Positions 33,541 to 44,186 are shown, numbered from the stretch's first letter. The stretch is DNA of 64,000 bases from Hygrocybe punicea (GCA_963556145.1 OY744462.1:6944001-7008000); one strand, 5' to 3'. The notes: generated by a model from the letters alone, not told the origin. Translations and numbers: made by a program.

Positions 33541-35320
33541 TTCTGTTACATTTTACAACTCTGCAACTCCGATTCCAACTCCGTTACCCACCATGACAAT
33601 TCCACTTTACCACACCTTCCTTTTTCATTCCCCTTTGCCTTTTGTCTTCTTTTGGACATCGTTGTTTATTCTTGTTCTTATCCTTTCTTCTAGAACAATC
33701 CAGACTGACCATGGACACATCCCCACATTACCTTGCTGTATCCACATAGTTGCCTTGCCAACGGATGTCACTTTCATTGTCTTCGCCATACAACATACTG
33801 TCTTACCAAACCGACACACAATGGCTATCCTCACCAAACAGTTCATAACCATGATGATCATTGGTGCCATAGCAATCACCTTCCTGATTGGTTTCTACAT
33901 TGTCATGATTTGCCTCTGGAAAAGGCAACCTTCCTTCATTGATGAAACCAACATCCGCCTCGACAGTATACCAACACGTAATTGACAATTGCCATTCCTG
34001 GATATATGGTTTCCACTTTTATTCTGTGCCTACCATTATCCTCCCTAATTATCCGACAACATTCCTCACCTGCACGCATGCCCTGAACAATCCTCGATCA
34101 CAAGACATTTCACTGTTCCCTCCATTCCGATCATCACCGAAGCACACACCTTCAGACTTCGACCACAGACCATATGATTTCCCAATACAGTGAACCAACC
34201 CCTATCATATATTGTTCGCATGACATCACTTCATTGCAGTACCCAATGACTTGTTCCCACAGCTTGTCATTTGTGCCATGACTCAAAACCTGGACCCATG
34301 TTCATTTATCCTTTTTCATCTGTAACTTTGATACCTCCCACACTTGTTTATAACAATACCCTTTCTTGGACGAATACCAACATCAGGTGGACTGCATTGT
34401 TCCACAGACAGGACAAGACATTGCCCCTTGATACGTCATTGACACAGACATTGTCATCCAGTACAGCTTATGCTGTTCGCATGTCTGACCTCGACTAGCC
34501 CACTGTCATAGTCGGTTTTTCCTCCATATATTCCTTTGTTTTCTTTCATGCCAACCTTGCCGCTATATCCACACTACTTCAAGACACTCCCTTCACCAAT
34601 GACACTGGATGATACCCCTCTTCAACCTGACCATGCATTGCACTTGCCAGATTGCGCACTTACCCATTACAGCAAGTATAGACCCCAAATGGGCAATTCA
34701 GCATGTCACATGATCTGATGACAAATCATCCGAGTCATCCGGACCTCTCCTATCCCTCAATGACACCTGGGCCTCCAGTTGGATCATGAGAACATCAACA
34801 TGAGGATACCTCATATGCACCTCATGGTGAACACATGGTGTAGTTGGACATGTTGTAGCTTCATGGTTGTATTCCCATTTACCTCCCCTCAAGACCAGTC
34901 ACTTTATATACTGTTCTTGTTGTTGGTTCAGACTTTTTCTTCTTTCTTTTCCTTATGTTTAGTCTGGTTCTTGGGGCAGACCCCCTTGTCTTGGGTAACC
35001 CCCACGGCTCGCAATGACATTAGACCATGACCCCCCCCCTCTTAGCAGTGTTGTCTTAGTTGTAAGCAACAATGAAAACTGCTGTCCTCTCCTCTGGAAT
35101 CCAATCCATAGTTAAGTTGATTGTTGCCGGAGCCCGCTGCAGAAGCGATCCGTAACAATTTCCAACATCTCAATCATGTTGTACAGCAAATCAAATGAAG
35201 TATTGCAAAGGGTCCTTTTCAGATCTCAAGCTTTTTGTTTGTGTTGAGGAGATAATCATAGTTGGACATTGTTGCATGTACCACAGTTTACTCCTGAAAC
35301 CTTGAGGTCAAAGTTATATA
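33541..35320. other. Unassigned region, one membrane-like ORF, possible LTR remnant
   Basis: A plus-strand frame at 33593-33985 (130 codons) contains hydrophobic stretches, including ITMMIIGAIAITFLIGFYIV followed by basic residues. It lies in Pro/Thr-rich low-complexity DNA with no homology that I recognise. 34930-35160 is C- and T-rich (CAGACCCCCTTGTCTTGGG, GCGATCCGTAACA) and resembles the 3' part of a retroelement, but no partner copy is in the window. No supported gene. Confidence 0.35.
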
Positions 35321-36156
35321 CACTGGATGCAAGCCATAAGATTTCTAATAAAAATATTATGAAATTGTTTTGAAATTGTTTTGAAATTAATCTATATTAT
35401 TTTAACATGTCATTTGCAGAAAATATTGAGATATATAGTGCATATTTTTTGTATATTTCTGAAAAGAATTATTCTATTTGGCTCCTCGGGGTGCACCTGA
35501 CTTCCCACGCACCCCTTGCCTTATATAGTGATAGCTAAGTAAGATGATTTCAATGAATCAGTTTTCACTTAACTTCTGTTGGTTGTAAAATTCTAGAGAA
35601 ATTGCATTTAGTAGGCTTACATGTCTAGATCCTTATAGAAAAATAGTATTTTGGTTCTATTACATAGTTGCTTAGGAATAATTGACTCATCCAGAATTTG
35701 TACTTATATTTAAGCATTAACTGAATATATTTTGACAAGAATTAACTGCTGGACATCTTAGCCTTCATACCAAAGAGCCATGATTTTTCAGTTATTTTAT
35801 CACCAGCAGTACTTGAGTTAAATTTGATTCATTCAAAATATTTCACTTAGCTACCACTATATAAGGCAAGGGGTTCATGGGAAGTTAGGTGCACCCCAGG
35901 GTGCCAAATAGAACTACCCTTCTGAAAAAGGTATGATAAAGATATGATGAAAATTATAAGAAAAGAAAGATGTTCAAAGACTGTGAGATTGTATGTCTTT
36001 TAAGAGAGCACTCAAGATATTTTTATGATAACTTCCTTTAGGATGAACAGAAATGTTTTTAAACTTTTTTTACAATGATGTGTTAAAGTAACATGGATTA
36101 ATTTCAAGAAAAATTCAAGATATTTTGAGTAGAAATACTATTGCTTGCATCCAGTG
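35321..36156. mobile_element. TIR element CACTGGATGCAAGC, copy 1, with nested MITE
   Basis: Ends CACTGGATGCAAGCCAT and (inverted) CACTGGATGCAAGCAAT. The right half is homologous, in opposite orientation, to the left half of the element at 44187-45279, including TCAAGATATTTTGAGTAGAAAT. No ORF. Flanks (TATA and ATAA) allow only a 2-3-bp duplication, so the superfamily is unclear. Without the inner 454-bp insertion it is about 370 bp. Confidence 0.82.
35466..35919. mobile_element. 454-bp MITE nested in the CACTGG element, 9-bp target duplication
   Basis: The left end GAATTATTCTATTTGGC and the inverted right end GGGTAGTTCTATTTGGC continue as GGGGTGCACCT(G/A)ACTTCCCA and CCTTGCCTTATATAGTG. TTCTGAAAA is present on both sides (35457-35465 and 35920-35928). 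Excision would recreate the host sequence seen in copy 2. A 9-bp duplication suggests a Mutator-like origin. Confidence 0.85.
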
Positions 36157-36319
36157 ATAAAAATGGGAACCACACCAGATGTTATGTGATGTTCATGCAT
36201 TTCTTGGAATGGTCAGACTGTGTTGAATATTTATCCACAACTTTACACATCATGCACATCATTTAGTCAAGTTAACCTGAAAGGATGTACCATTCAAGTT
36301 TGGTCCCAATCAGATCACA

Positions 36320-36890
36320 GCCCAGGATGATCTTGGGATGCTTTTGTGGTTGCTAAAAAAATATTGATGGCAAGGAGGAGATCTGGATTGTCAATGTCAG
36401 GTGGACCTTCTAGAGGATTATGAAGCCATTCAATGGTTTCCTCATTGAGGTCCCCATTATCCAGTGTAGCAGAATGAATGCTATTGATATATTGATGTCG
36501 TCTAGATTTGCAACTTCCAGTTCAGGTTTGTGCTGCACAGGAACTGGGTCAGCAGGGATGGGATTAATTAGTTCATTTCTCTCAGGCTGATCAATGTCAT
36601 CCAGGCTGCCAGGGTCAATGGCTTCATCAGGAGCACTATCCTGAGGTAAAATAATGTCAGATAAGAGTTATGCTAGGAAAGAGGTACTTACATCATGTGC
36701 AACATCAATGCCTGCATTATCTTTGCCATCATCAACATTTTCACCTCTTGTTCCTCCATCAGTCCACATGCTTGACCCCCACATCTCCAAAACATTAGAA
36801 GATTTACACCATTGTATTTCAGCTTGGTGCTTACTCAACTGAGCTTCCACTTTTCTCAAACAACTTTTCACAGCTTTTCAAGGCTTTTTC
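36320..36890 (-). pseudogene. Fragment resembling the N-terminal part of Tnp2/Plavaka-type transposases
   Basis: Minus-strand text CLRKVEAQLSKHQAEIQW and DDGKDNAGIDVAH is followed by a small GT-AG intron (about 36610-36660), then DSAPDEAIDPGSLDDIDQPE. Further on, after a frame change, are NGDLNEETIEWLHNPLEG and IDNPDLLLAINIFLATTKAS. The last block resembles the segment found upstream of the transposase core in CACTA-like (Tnp2/Plavaka) elements of mushrooms. This assignment is from memory and tentative. The catalytic region is missing and frames are broken. Confidence 0.45.
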
Positions 36891-37349
36891 CAGCTTCTTG
36901 CTCTTTCATACTTTATTATTATACATGTATGTCTTGTAATTTATCATATATATCATAGTTAATATAATACTTCAACATCCAAAGTCTACGCACAGTACCT
37001 TGCAAGGGACAGGTGCACGTCAATTGACGTGGCTCCATCTGAGTGCAAGGTAGTTAGGGACCATCTAAGCCTCATTGTTGCCCTTGTCACCATCAATGTC
37101 ACTGCCTGTTAGCCAGCACCAGGTTGACAATGTTGCTGTAAACAGCTATTGTCAATGTTGCTAGCTGGTATTGGGTTGACATTGTTGTTGCTGTCACCAT
37201 TGCTGCCATCATCATCAATGCTGCTGGGCCAGTGGGCCAGCACTAGATTGGTGCTGTTGCGGTTGACAGTGAGTTGTTGTTGTTGTCGCTGACACCAACG
37301 CCCCTGTCCTAGGCCACTTGGCTGGCTGGATTGATGTTATCATTGTTGA

Positions 37350-37669
37350 TAGGGAAATGCAGGGATAAGGGTAAATCCTTTTCAGCAGGTATCCGTACTC
37401 TTAAGAGTACGAGTACGGATACAGATTCTCGTATCCGTGGGCTTCAAAATGAGCCGGAGATTATCCAAAACGGTCAAGAATTGACTGAGATAGAGACTAA
37501 ACATTGATTGGACTCTATCTCAGTCAATTCTTGACCATTTCAGGTGATCTCCGGCTCATTTTGATCGCGAATCCGTGGGTAAAATCCGTGGATATTGCAT
37601 CCGTATCTGTGGGGAGTACGAGTACGGATACAGACAAATGTATCCTGGGATTACCCCTGCATTTCCCTA
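37350..37669. mobile_element. 320-bp hAT-type MITE with central hairpin
   Basis: TIR TAGGGAAATGCAGGG at the left and its inverse CCCTGCATTTCCCTA at the right, with a perfect 8-bp duplication ATTGTTGA (37342-37349 and 37670-37677). The word AGTACGAGTACGGATACAGA occurs near both ends in direct orientation (about 37407 and 37616). Confidence 0.93.
37444..37564. repeat. 52-bp-arm hairpin at the centre of the MITE
   Basis: Arms 37444-37495 and 37513-37564 pair, starting TCAAAATGAGCCGG and ending CCGGCTCATTTTGA, with a 17-bp loop. A mismatched patch lies near 37464-37474. Confidence 0.9.
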
Positions 37670-38286
37670 ATTGTTGATGGTGTGTTGTTGTCATCATTTG
37701 TTGCTCAGGCTGTTCAGTGTCCTTATTGACACTGTTGATTAGCAGACATCGGAGGGTGATAAGGTGATTTCAGCAATTCTCTTGGTGTCACATGACATGG
37801 AAGGTTATGGTATCTGGGCCAGTAGGTGGGCATACCTTAGTCCCGGCCATGTTCCTCATTGTTGTCGTTGTTTTGTGCATCATTGTTTTTGTGTGTATGG
37901 AAGCGATATTTTGGCCAAGTCCATCCTTTGGCTCTGTTTGCCTTGGTTGAAGTTTTCACTGATAACTACTTGAAGTTTCACTGATAATGACTTGAAAGGC
38001 TTCCTGCTCCCACTTTCCCCTGCTAACTCCCTTCCTCTCACTGTCTCCCCTGCCACATGCATGCACACACCCTGGGTGGGGGTAATGCATTAGTAAGTAC
38101 CACAACTGTTGTTTTCTACTGATTACACATAATGGGCAATAGATACACATCCACTCCAATAGCAATGGCAATGGCAGCTTTGTGGTGGCAGCACCATACC
38201 TCCAGTGAGTACTCCACCTTCACCTCCACTTTTTACGAGTTACAGTGATGGCAATGAGGTTGACCATGGGATATCACAGATAGCGA

Positions 38287-38899
38287 TGTGACGGCGAGTT
38301 CGGTTGTAGACCCGAATGGGAATCTACGAAAGTGGTGATCAGCTAAGAAGTGATCAGAGGAGTTTAGTGTCTATAGTCTAGTCAATCCAACCCGAATCCA
38401 GGGTTCTGGATCAGAGGGGAAGTGAAGGGAGTGGAGTACGAAGACTAATGAGATGATACGAAGCGAGGACTAAGAAATAGAACTGAAGGGATGCAATACG
38501 ATAGGATGTAATATGATATGGTGGGATATGATAATATATATGTTGTAGTATAAGGGTACATCTTTTATACTACTGGGAGAGATCCTGTGCTGTAGTAACT
38601 ATGTACTACAAGCGAAGGCTGTAACTGATGGTAGAGAGGTGGAGCGGAGTATAGGGGGAATGGTGCTATGTACTAAGTAACGGGAAACGAAGATATATCA
38701 TATGTAACTATATACGTACTGATTCCGGGTCGTTAGAGACATCGCATCTTGAGTATGAACGATTCCGGAGGCGGAATCCGGAGCGGAATCGACGGAAAAG
38801 ACCGGAAACGGGCGGAATCGATGATACGTGAATGGGAATGGACAAGGACAAAGTGGGATATGAAGAGGATTCGGGTCCAGAGGGCCCGGGGCCTCTACA
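38287..38899. repeat. Left LTR, 613 bp
   Basis: Starts TGTGACGGCGAGTTCGG and ends GGGGCCTCTACA. Nearly identical to the right LTR. Its inner edge faces the passenger gene, whose ATG is about 330 bp away. Confidence 0.95.
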
Positions 38900-39231
38900 T
38901 CCGGTCAGGACTCAGATAGAGACCATCCCTGGTCGATCCATACGAAATAATGAAGATACCGGGGTCGTGGGAATAAATGAGCGGAGGCGATGTCGAAAAT
39001 GGGCGGAAACGAGAGTACAATGTGAGCGGAGTCGAAGCCGGCGGGTATCGAAGCATCGGGAAGCAGTGGTCCGGAGCTACTAAAAGAGGGTGGGGCGAAA
39101 CGGCTGGATAAAGGAACAACGGTCACGTGACGGGGCAACAAATACAAACAAGAAAACTTTTCAACGTGACTTTCAACCATCTCGACAACAACCTCAACGA
39201 GCCCAACAAACCCAACAAACACCAACACCAA

Positions 39232-40700
39232 ATGTCGACGGAATACAACAAATTCCTCAATACTCTCATTGCAGAAACGCGGCAAGATTTTGAGAGCGCC
39301 GTAGCTGAGTTACTAGAAGTCGACGCGGCCGGAATCGATATCGTACGCAACGGATTCGAGAACGAAGCACAGCAATGGGTGGTGAGACGACGACGGGCCA
39401 TGGTAAGAGTTCCCGTTCCCGTAAACGGCACAGACTAACGATACCCGGCAGCGGAACTACAGAGGAATCTTGGTGGAAATCCGGGACAACGGAATCGACG
39501 TGACGGAACCGAAGGATTTCTCGATGGGCGGAGAGATGGTGGTGGAGGTCGAGGAGTGGTTGCGGAGCTGGGAGGACTACGAACGGGAACGGAAAGAGGC
39601 GAGGCGTCGGGAAGCTGTACGGTTGCAGGAGGAAAAGGAGGAGGAAGTGAGGAGGCAACAGGTTGAGGAGGCGGAAAGGATCGAGCGGCAACGGGCGGAG
39701 GAATCGCGTCAGTACGAAGAGGAGATGAATAGGAGGGCGGAAGCGGAGAAGCGGATCGAGGAGGCGGAAAGGGCGAAGGCGGCAGAGGCAGCAAAAGGGG
39801 AGGCTGATGCAGCCACGGAAAGGGACCGGGAGGAAACCGCACAAACCAGCCATCATGGAAGCGAGGACGAGGAGGGCACCTGGTCCGATCAACAACTACA
39901 AAAATACGAGAGGCTTCAAGTACTGAACGCAATCAAAAACAAAAAGCTCAACCGGGATAAGAGGGTCACCCGGGACGACGAAACCGTTCACGGGGACTAC
40001 AACAGCGGCAACGATTTCTCGAATGTGAGCGGGAACGAGGACGCGGAACCGAAGGGAAAGATTCCGGGGGTAAGTGATATCTCGCGGACTCGTATATCCA
40101 TTGTGCCTAACTAATCCGTAGTACATGCAGTCGTTCCGGATCCGGCAATGCGATGCGTGCGTGACCGCCAATGCAGTTTGTCGCGGAATCGAGGGGTACG
40201 CGTGCGATCGGTGCAAAAGACTTAAACGACGTTGCGGATTGTCGACGAAGGGACCGGCCACCGGATCTGGAAAAGCGGAAAGGAAAGGGAAGGCGAAGGC
40301 GGGTAGTCCGAAGAGAAAGGTCGTCGCGAAGAAGATACCAAAGCCCGTGAGGAAGCCTAGGTTGCAGACCGGAGAGGCGTCGATGAGTAAGCGGACGTTG
40401 ACCGACGTCGAACCGGATACGGAATCGGAGCGGGACAAAGGGAGACGAGGAAATCCATTCAAGCACCCGCGGATCGGAGCCGGAATCAACGACCACGTCT
40501 GGGCAGTACGCAAGATGGCGACGGAAACGCAAAGGGAGATATCGACGATCGCGGACGGCCTCTCTGAATATGTCACGGAGGTCCACACCAAGCTAACCCG
40601 TTGGACGCAGGAGCTAAATCGACTACGCGCGAACCAGGCCCATATCCTGGGTCAACTCAACCTAATCGACACGAAACTCGATGAAAGGAGAAGGGAGTAA
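39232..40700 (+). CDS. Passenger gene: coiled-coil protein with a cysteine cluster, 455 residues
   Basis: Exons 39232-39402, 39452-40069 and 40122-40700, with introns of 49 bp (39403-39451, branch site CTAAC) and 52 bp (40070-40121). Both are phase 0 with GTAAG donors. The ATG sits in ACCAAATGTC after a CAAC-rich leader typical of a 5' UTR. The protein starts MSTEYNKFLNTLIAETRQDF. Its central part is a long charged Glu/Arg coiled coil (about 75-160). Exon 3 has CDAC-x6-C-x8-CDRC-x6-C (RLKRRC), spacing reminiscent of a Zn2Cys6 fungal regulator cluster, then a basic tail PKRKVVAKKIPKPVRK and a C-terminal coiled coil. It lies entirely inside the retrotransposon, opposite to gag and 80 bp from gag's 3' end. 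The introns splice only in the plus direction, so it needs its own promoter or an LTR promoter. Function unknown; DNA or nucleic-acid binding is inference. Confidence 0.8.
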
Positions 40701-40779
40701 AAGGGGAATGGACGAAAAGGGAAGGGAAAGCGGAACGTCGAACAATGTATATAAAATAAAAATAGAGTATATAATAAAA

Positions 40780-42459
40780 CTATAAACGGAAAAGAGGGAA
40801 ACGGAACGACGAGATAAGATAGCCGGAATCTGGGGGTCGAGGAGGAGGACAGGACCGGAATACAACGGAAACGAAACAGGTCCGGAACGAGCGGGAAACA
40901 ATGGAAACTAGAAATGGAAACGAAAATATAAATAAATGAGAAACGGGAGCGGAAACGGAAAGCGGAACGGAAGACGAAAACGCAAAAATAGGAGACGGAA
41001 ACGGGTCTACATCCCCACAAGAGTTTCTGAAAGAAGGTCGGAGGCGGAACGACGAGAGGAGGCGGAGAACTTCTTGCAAATATTCGAGCGAGGTGTCGAG
41101 GGGGCGGAGGTCCAGAATGCGATCACAAAGTAGAATGAAGACGGAAACGAGGAATAAAATAAAATCGAGAACCGGAGTGCCGACACCAACACGATCCCAT
41201 ATAACGGGTGTGCCGCGTGACGGGTCTAAAAATGACAGGGTGCCCCAAGCGGGCGAAGACAGAACCGACAACGATACGGGAGCGGAAACGATGAGGGGAA
41301 CCGGGAACGAAGGGGTCGACATAACGGAATCGGAACCGGAATCGAAATCAAATAAAAGGGGTGGAATGGAGTCCGGAATGGGAATGGGTACGGAATACTC
41401 AACCAAAGTCAACGGAATCTCGATAGACGGTGACGGAGGACAATATGGCGGCGATATCGGGGACGGAATGTCTTTTTCTGGAGAGTCCGAGGACAATGGG
41501 AGCGGGTCCGGTACGAGTTCGTGGACGGAAAGCGGAGGGGTCGAATCCGGAGACGACGTGGACGAAATAGGAAATGAATTGGATAAATCGGTGACTGGCA
41601 TCGATAAATCGGGAATGGGATCGGACGGGGACGACACGGGACTGGACGACAATACCTGTAAACAAATGACGGTCTTGACGGGCACCGGAATGGACAGGGA
41701 CGGAATATGCGATAAAGAGGACGGAGTATACGTAGGACCGGAATGAACGTGGGCGACGGAACGAATGACGGTGGGCGGGATCGAGGTCAGAATCGGGACC
41801 AGAGATGACAAAGCTATGATGGGTGGGGGACTGGGACCGGAATCGGGACTAGAGATGGTAACGGCAAGGGAAGGGGATTTCGGAACGGAGCGATAACCGG
41901 AAAGTAGGAATAAGGCGGCATCGTGGAAAACATCGAGCGGGTACGGATCGTCGTGGTAATGGTCGGGAAGAAGGTAATGGAGGCGTTCTTCAATACGTAG
42001 ACGAAGGTCTGAGTCGAATCCGTTGGCGAAGTATGTGTTCTGTTGCTTATCCGTTAGACGGCCATTGTCAAACAAGACACCGGAAATGCGTATGAAATCC
42101 CGGAAATATTGTCCTAAGTCCACTTTGTTCTCTATACCGTAAGCCGATTGTCGTCGCGTAAGTTGATCGAGATCCGAGATCGTATACCGGATGGAATTCG
42201 TAGCACCGGGATAAAAGTCGAAGACGGCACGTCGGAAAGCAATGAAGTCCTTTGCTGAAGCGGCGGGTAGGGTAGACCAAAGTTCGTAATCGTCGTTATC
42301 GAGGTACCGGAGTGTGTAGCGAATCTTCATAGCGTCCGTGAGTCCACAGTCGGAGCCGAGCATGTCAATTTCGTCAAAGAAGCGGGGAAGGTCGTGTTCG
42401 TCACCATGAAACGTCGGGGCTGAACGATCACCTCGGAGAGGCATCAATCCGTACGTCAT
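40780..42459 (-). CDS. Gag-like protein of the LTR element, up to 559 residues
   Basis: The N-terminal ~190 residues match the retrotransposon gag layout: APTFHGDEHDLPRFFDEID, GLTDAMKIRYTLRYLDNDD, LWSTLPAASAKDFIAFRRAV, FYPGATNSIRYT, then DLGQYFRDFIRISG and a YFANGFD segment. The rest is Ser/Pro-rich low complexity with a hydrophobic stretch FILFLVSVFILLC. There is no CCHC zinc knuckle or protease motif. It starts about 195 bp inside the right LTR, which would be the 5' LTR on this strand. The 3' half may be open by composition only, so the true stop is the end of the open frame at 40780. The absence of pol makes the element non-autonomous. Confidence 0.75.
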   Translation of the reverse strand: MTYGLMPLRGDRSAPTFHGDEHDLPRFFDEIDMLGSDCGLTDAMKIRYTLRYLDNDDYELWSTLPAASAKDFIAFRRAVFDFYPGATNSIRYTISDLDQLTRRQSAYGIENKVDLGQYFRDFIRISGVLFDNGRLTDKQQNTYFANGFDSDLRLRIEERLHYLLPDHYHDDPYPLDVFHDAALFLLSGYRSVPKSPSLAVTISSPDSGPSPPPIIALSSLVPILTSIPPTVIRSVAHVHSGPTYTPSSLSHIPSLSIPVPVKTVICLQVLSSSPVSSPSDPIPDLSMPVTDLSNSFPISSTSSPDSTPPLSVHELVPDPLPLSSDSPEKDIPSPISPPYCPPSPSIEIPLTLVEYSVPIPIPDSIPPLLFDFDSGSDSVMSTPSFPVPLIVSAPVSLSVLSSPAWGTLSFLDPSRGTPVIWDRVGVGTPVLDFILFLVSVFILLCDRILDLRPLDTSLEYLQEVLRLLSSFRLRPSFRNSCGDVDPFPSPIFAFSSSVPLSVSAPVSHLFIFSFPFLVSIVSRSFRTCFVSVVFRSCPPPRPPDSGYLISSFRFPLFRL

Positions 42460-42634
42460 ATCGGGAATGTCTAAATCGGGATGCGGGTCGGAAAGCGGGT
42501 CGGGTCGAGGAGGTTCGAGGTCGAGGTCGAAGGCGTAAGCGGAACTAAATAACTAGAGTCGGGTAGAAGAGGGAAACGTCATGAAAGTCAAAGCCGACCG
42601 TGGGGAGGGTATGAAAAGACAAAAGAAATAAACT

Positions 42635-42651
42635 CCTCGCGGTGGGCTCCA
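42635..42651 (-). other. Candidate primer-binding site of the LTR element
   Basis: On the minus strand, two bases after the right LTR, the sequence reads TGGAGCCCACCGCGAGG. The TGG start complements a tRNA CCA end. The priming tRNA is not identified. Confidence 0.5.
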
Positions 42652-42653
42652 GT

Positions 42654-43266
42654 TGTGACGGCGAGTTCGGTTGTAGACCCGAATGGGAATCTACGAAAGT
42701 GGTGATCAGCTAAGAAGTGATCAGAGGAGTTTAGTGTCTATAGTCTAGTCAATCCAACCCGAATCCAGGGTTCTGGATCAGAGGGGAAGTGAAGGGAGTG
42801 GAGTACGAAGACTAATGAGATGATACGAAGCGAGGACTAAGAAATAGAACTGAAGGGATGCAATACGATAGGATGTAATATGATATGGTGGGATATGATA
42901 ATATATATGTTGTAGTATAAGGGTACATCTTTTATACTACTGGGAGAGATCCTGTGCTGTAGTAACTATGTACTACAAGCGAAGGCTGTAACTGATGGTA
43001 GAGAGGTGGAGCGGAGTATAGGGGGAATGGTGCTATGTACTAAGTAACGGGAAACGAAGATATATCATATGTAACTATATACGTACTGATTCCGGGTCGT
43101 TAGAGACATCGCATCTTGAGTATGAACGATTCCGGAGGCGGAATCCGGAGCGGAATCGACAGAAAAGACCGGAAACGGGCAGAATCGATGATACGTGAAT
43201 GGGAATGGACAAGGACAAAGTGGGATATGAAGAGGATTCGGGTCCAGAGGGCCCGGGGCCTCTACA
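42654..43266. repeat. Right LTR, 613 bp
   Basis: Matches 38287-38899 except for two visible G-to-A changes (GACGGAA to GACAGAA and GGGCGG to GGGCAG), both at CpG. Confidence 0.95.
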
Positions 43267-43270
43267 GCGA

Positions 43271-44186
43271 GATGGTGGAAATGGCAATGGTGACCATGGC
43301 AGCTATGCGGAAGGACAATGATGATGCAGGAAAAGACAGGGAAGGCTCAGTGGACAATCAGATTCCAATGCTAAAGGTTTGTTCTCTTCTGGTAATACAA
43401 ACACATCAACGCTGATGACTTCTTACAGCCTAGCCAGCAACTCGGAACATGCCAAATGCTCTCACTTCATAAGCATTTCTTAGTTACCTGCTTCATAGTT
43501 ACATAGGACTTTGCTTGTGCCCCTCTCAAAAATATATATTGTACCCCAATAAACCAAAAGCCCACAATGAAATAAAAAAGTGCAGGGTGCTTTCATGAAA
43601 GCTATGCTACTTATTCATGCTTTTATCATCTTATAAAAGCTGGCCCAGCTTTTGGCTTTTTGTGCTTTTTGTGCTTAAAAAAGCTGAATAAGCACCCAAA
43701 AGCAGACATGTAAATATTCTGATGAATGGCCAGCATAAAGGTACTCAATATCACTTTACACATCATCCTCTGGGGTATCAATGTGACCAGGTTATCCTGA
43801 ATTGGTACGTCTTCACCTGAGTCCAGTTTCCCCAGTCCTGGATCTGCTCCACACTGGGCAAGGTACTCATCAAGCTCATTTTGAAGCTGGTTGTGGCAGT
43901 GTGGTGCATGGGAAAAATATGTTCAAGTTCATTTCAAGACCTTCTGCTGAGTTCCACAGTACTGAGAGCAATTGCAAAAGTATTCTCTTTGCATGGAACT
44001 GTAAAAGATAGTTAACTATGTCTTAATATGTCATACCTTGAACACACCTTAGTGTTTCTTATGGTGTTTCTTATCTGATGTTTGTGTGCACAATTGATCT
44101 GATCATTTGTTAATTGATATAAATGGCATTATCCTATATAATTAGACTTTAAACTTGTGACTTTTCACTGGGCTCAACATTTGTAT
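43271..44186. other. Intergenic, repeat-like
   Basis: Contains short reiterations of AAAGC/GCTTTT (43610-43720) and decayed AT-rich sequence. No coding motif recognised. Confidence 0.4.

Larger units (their letters stand above)
36891..38282. other. Repeat-rich intergenic region
   Basis: Contains the palindromic word CACGTCAATTGACGTGGC at 37017-37034, CATTGTTGnn-type trinucleotide-rich sequence (37100-37340), and the 320-bp MITE listed separately. No gene recognised. Confidence 0.45.
38287..43266 (-). mobile_element. Complete gag-only LTR retrotransposon with a passenger gene
   Basis: Two 613-bp LTRs (38287-38899 and 42654-43266), TGTGACGGCGAG...GCCTCTACA on the plus strand, differ at only two positions that I can see. 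They are flanked by a 4-bp duplication GCGA (38283-38286 and 43267-43270). The interior has a gag-like ORF reading leftward (42459-40780) and a three-exon gene reading rightward (39232-40700). No protease, RT, RNase H or integrase, so the element must be mobilised in trans. The sense strand is taken as minus because a TGG-initiated primer-binding-site candidate follows the right LTR on that strand and gag starts just after it. Five more partial or solo LTRs of the family lie at 26.7-33.5 kb. Confidence 0.88.

Noticed and set aside
39266..40591. Long minus-strand frames (about 160-230 codons) opposite the passenger gene
   Set aside because: Pro/Arg/Phe-rich shadows of the Glu/Lys-rich coiled-coil exons. 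The plus-strand frames have phase-matched introns and a Cys cluster.
41093..41746. 217-codon plus-strand frame opposite the gag C-terminal half
   Set aside because: Gly/Asp/Ser-rich shadow of low-complexity DNA. The gag domain itself is clearly on the minus strand, though the 3' half could be open on both by composition.
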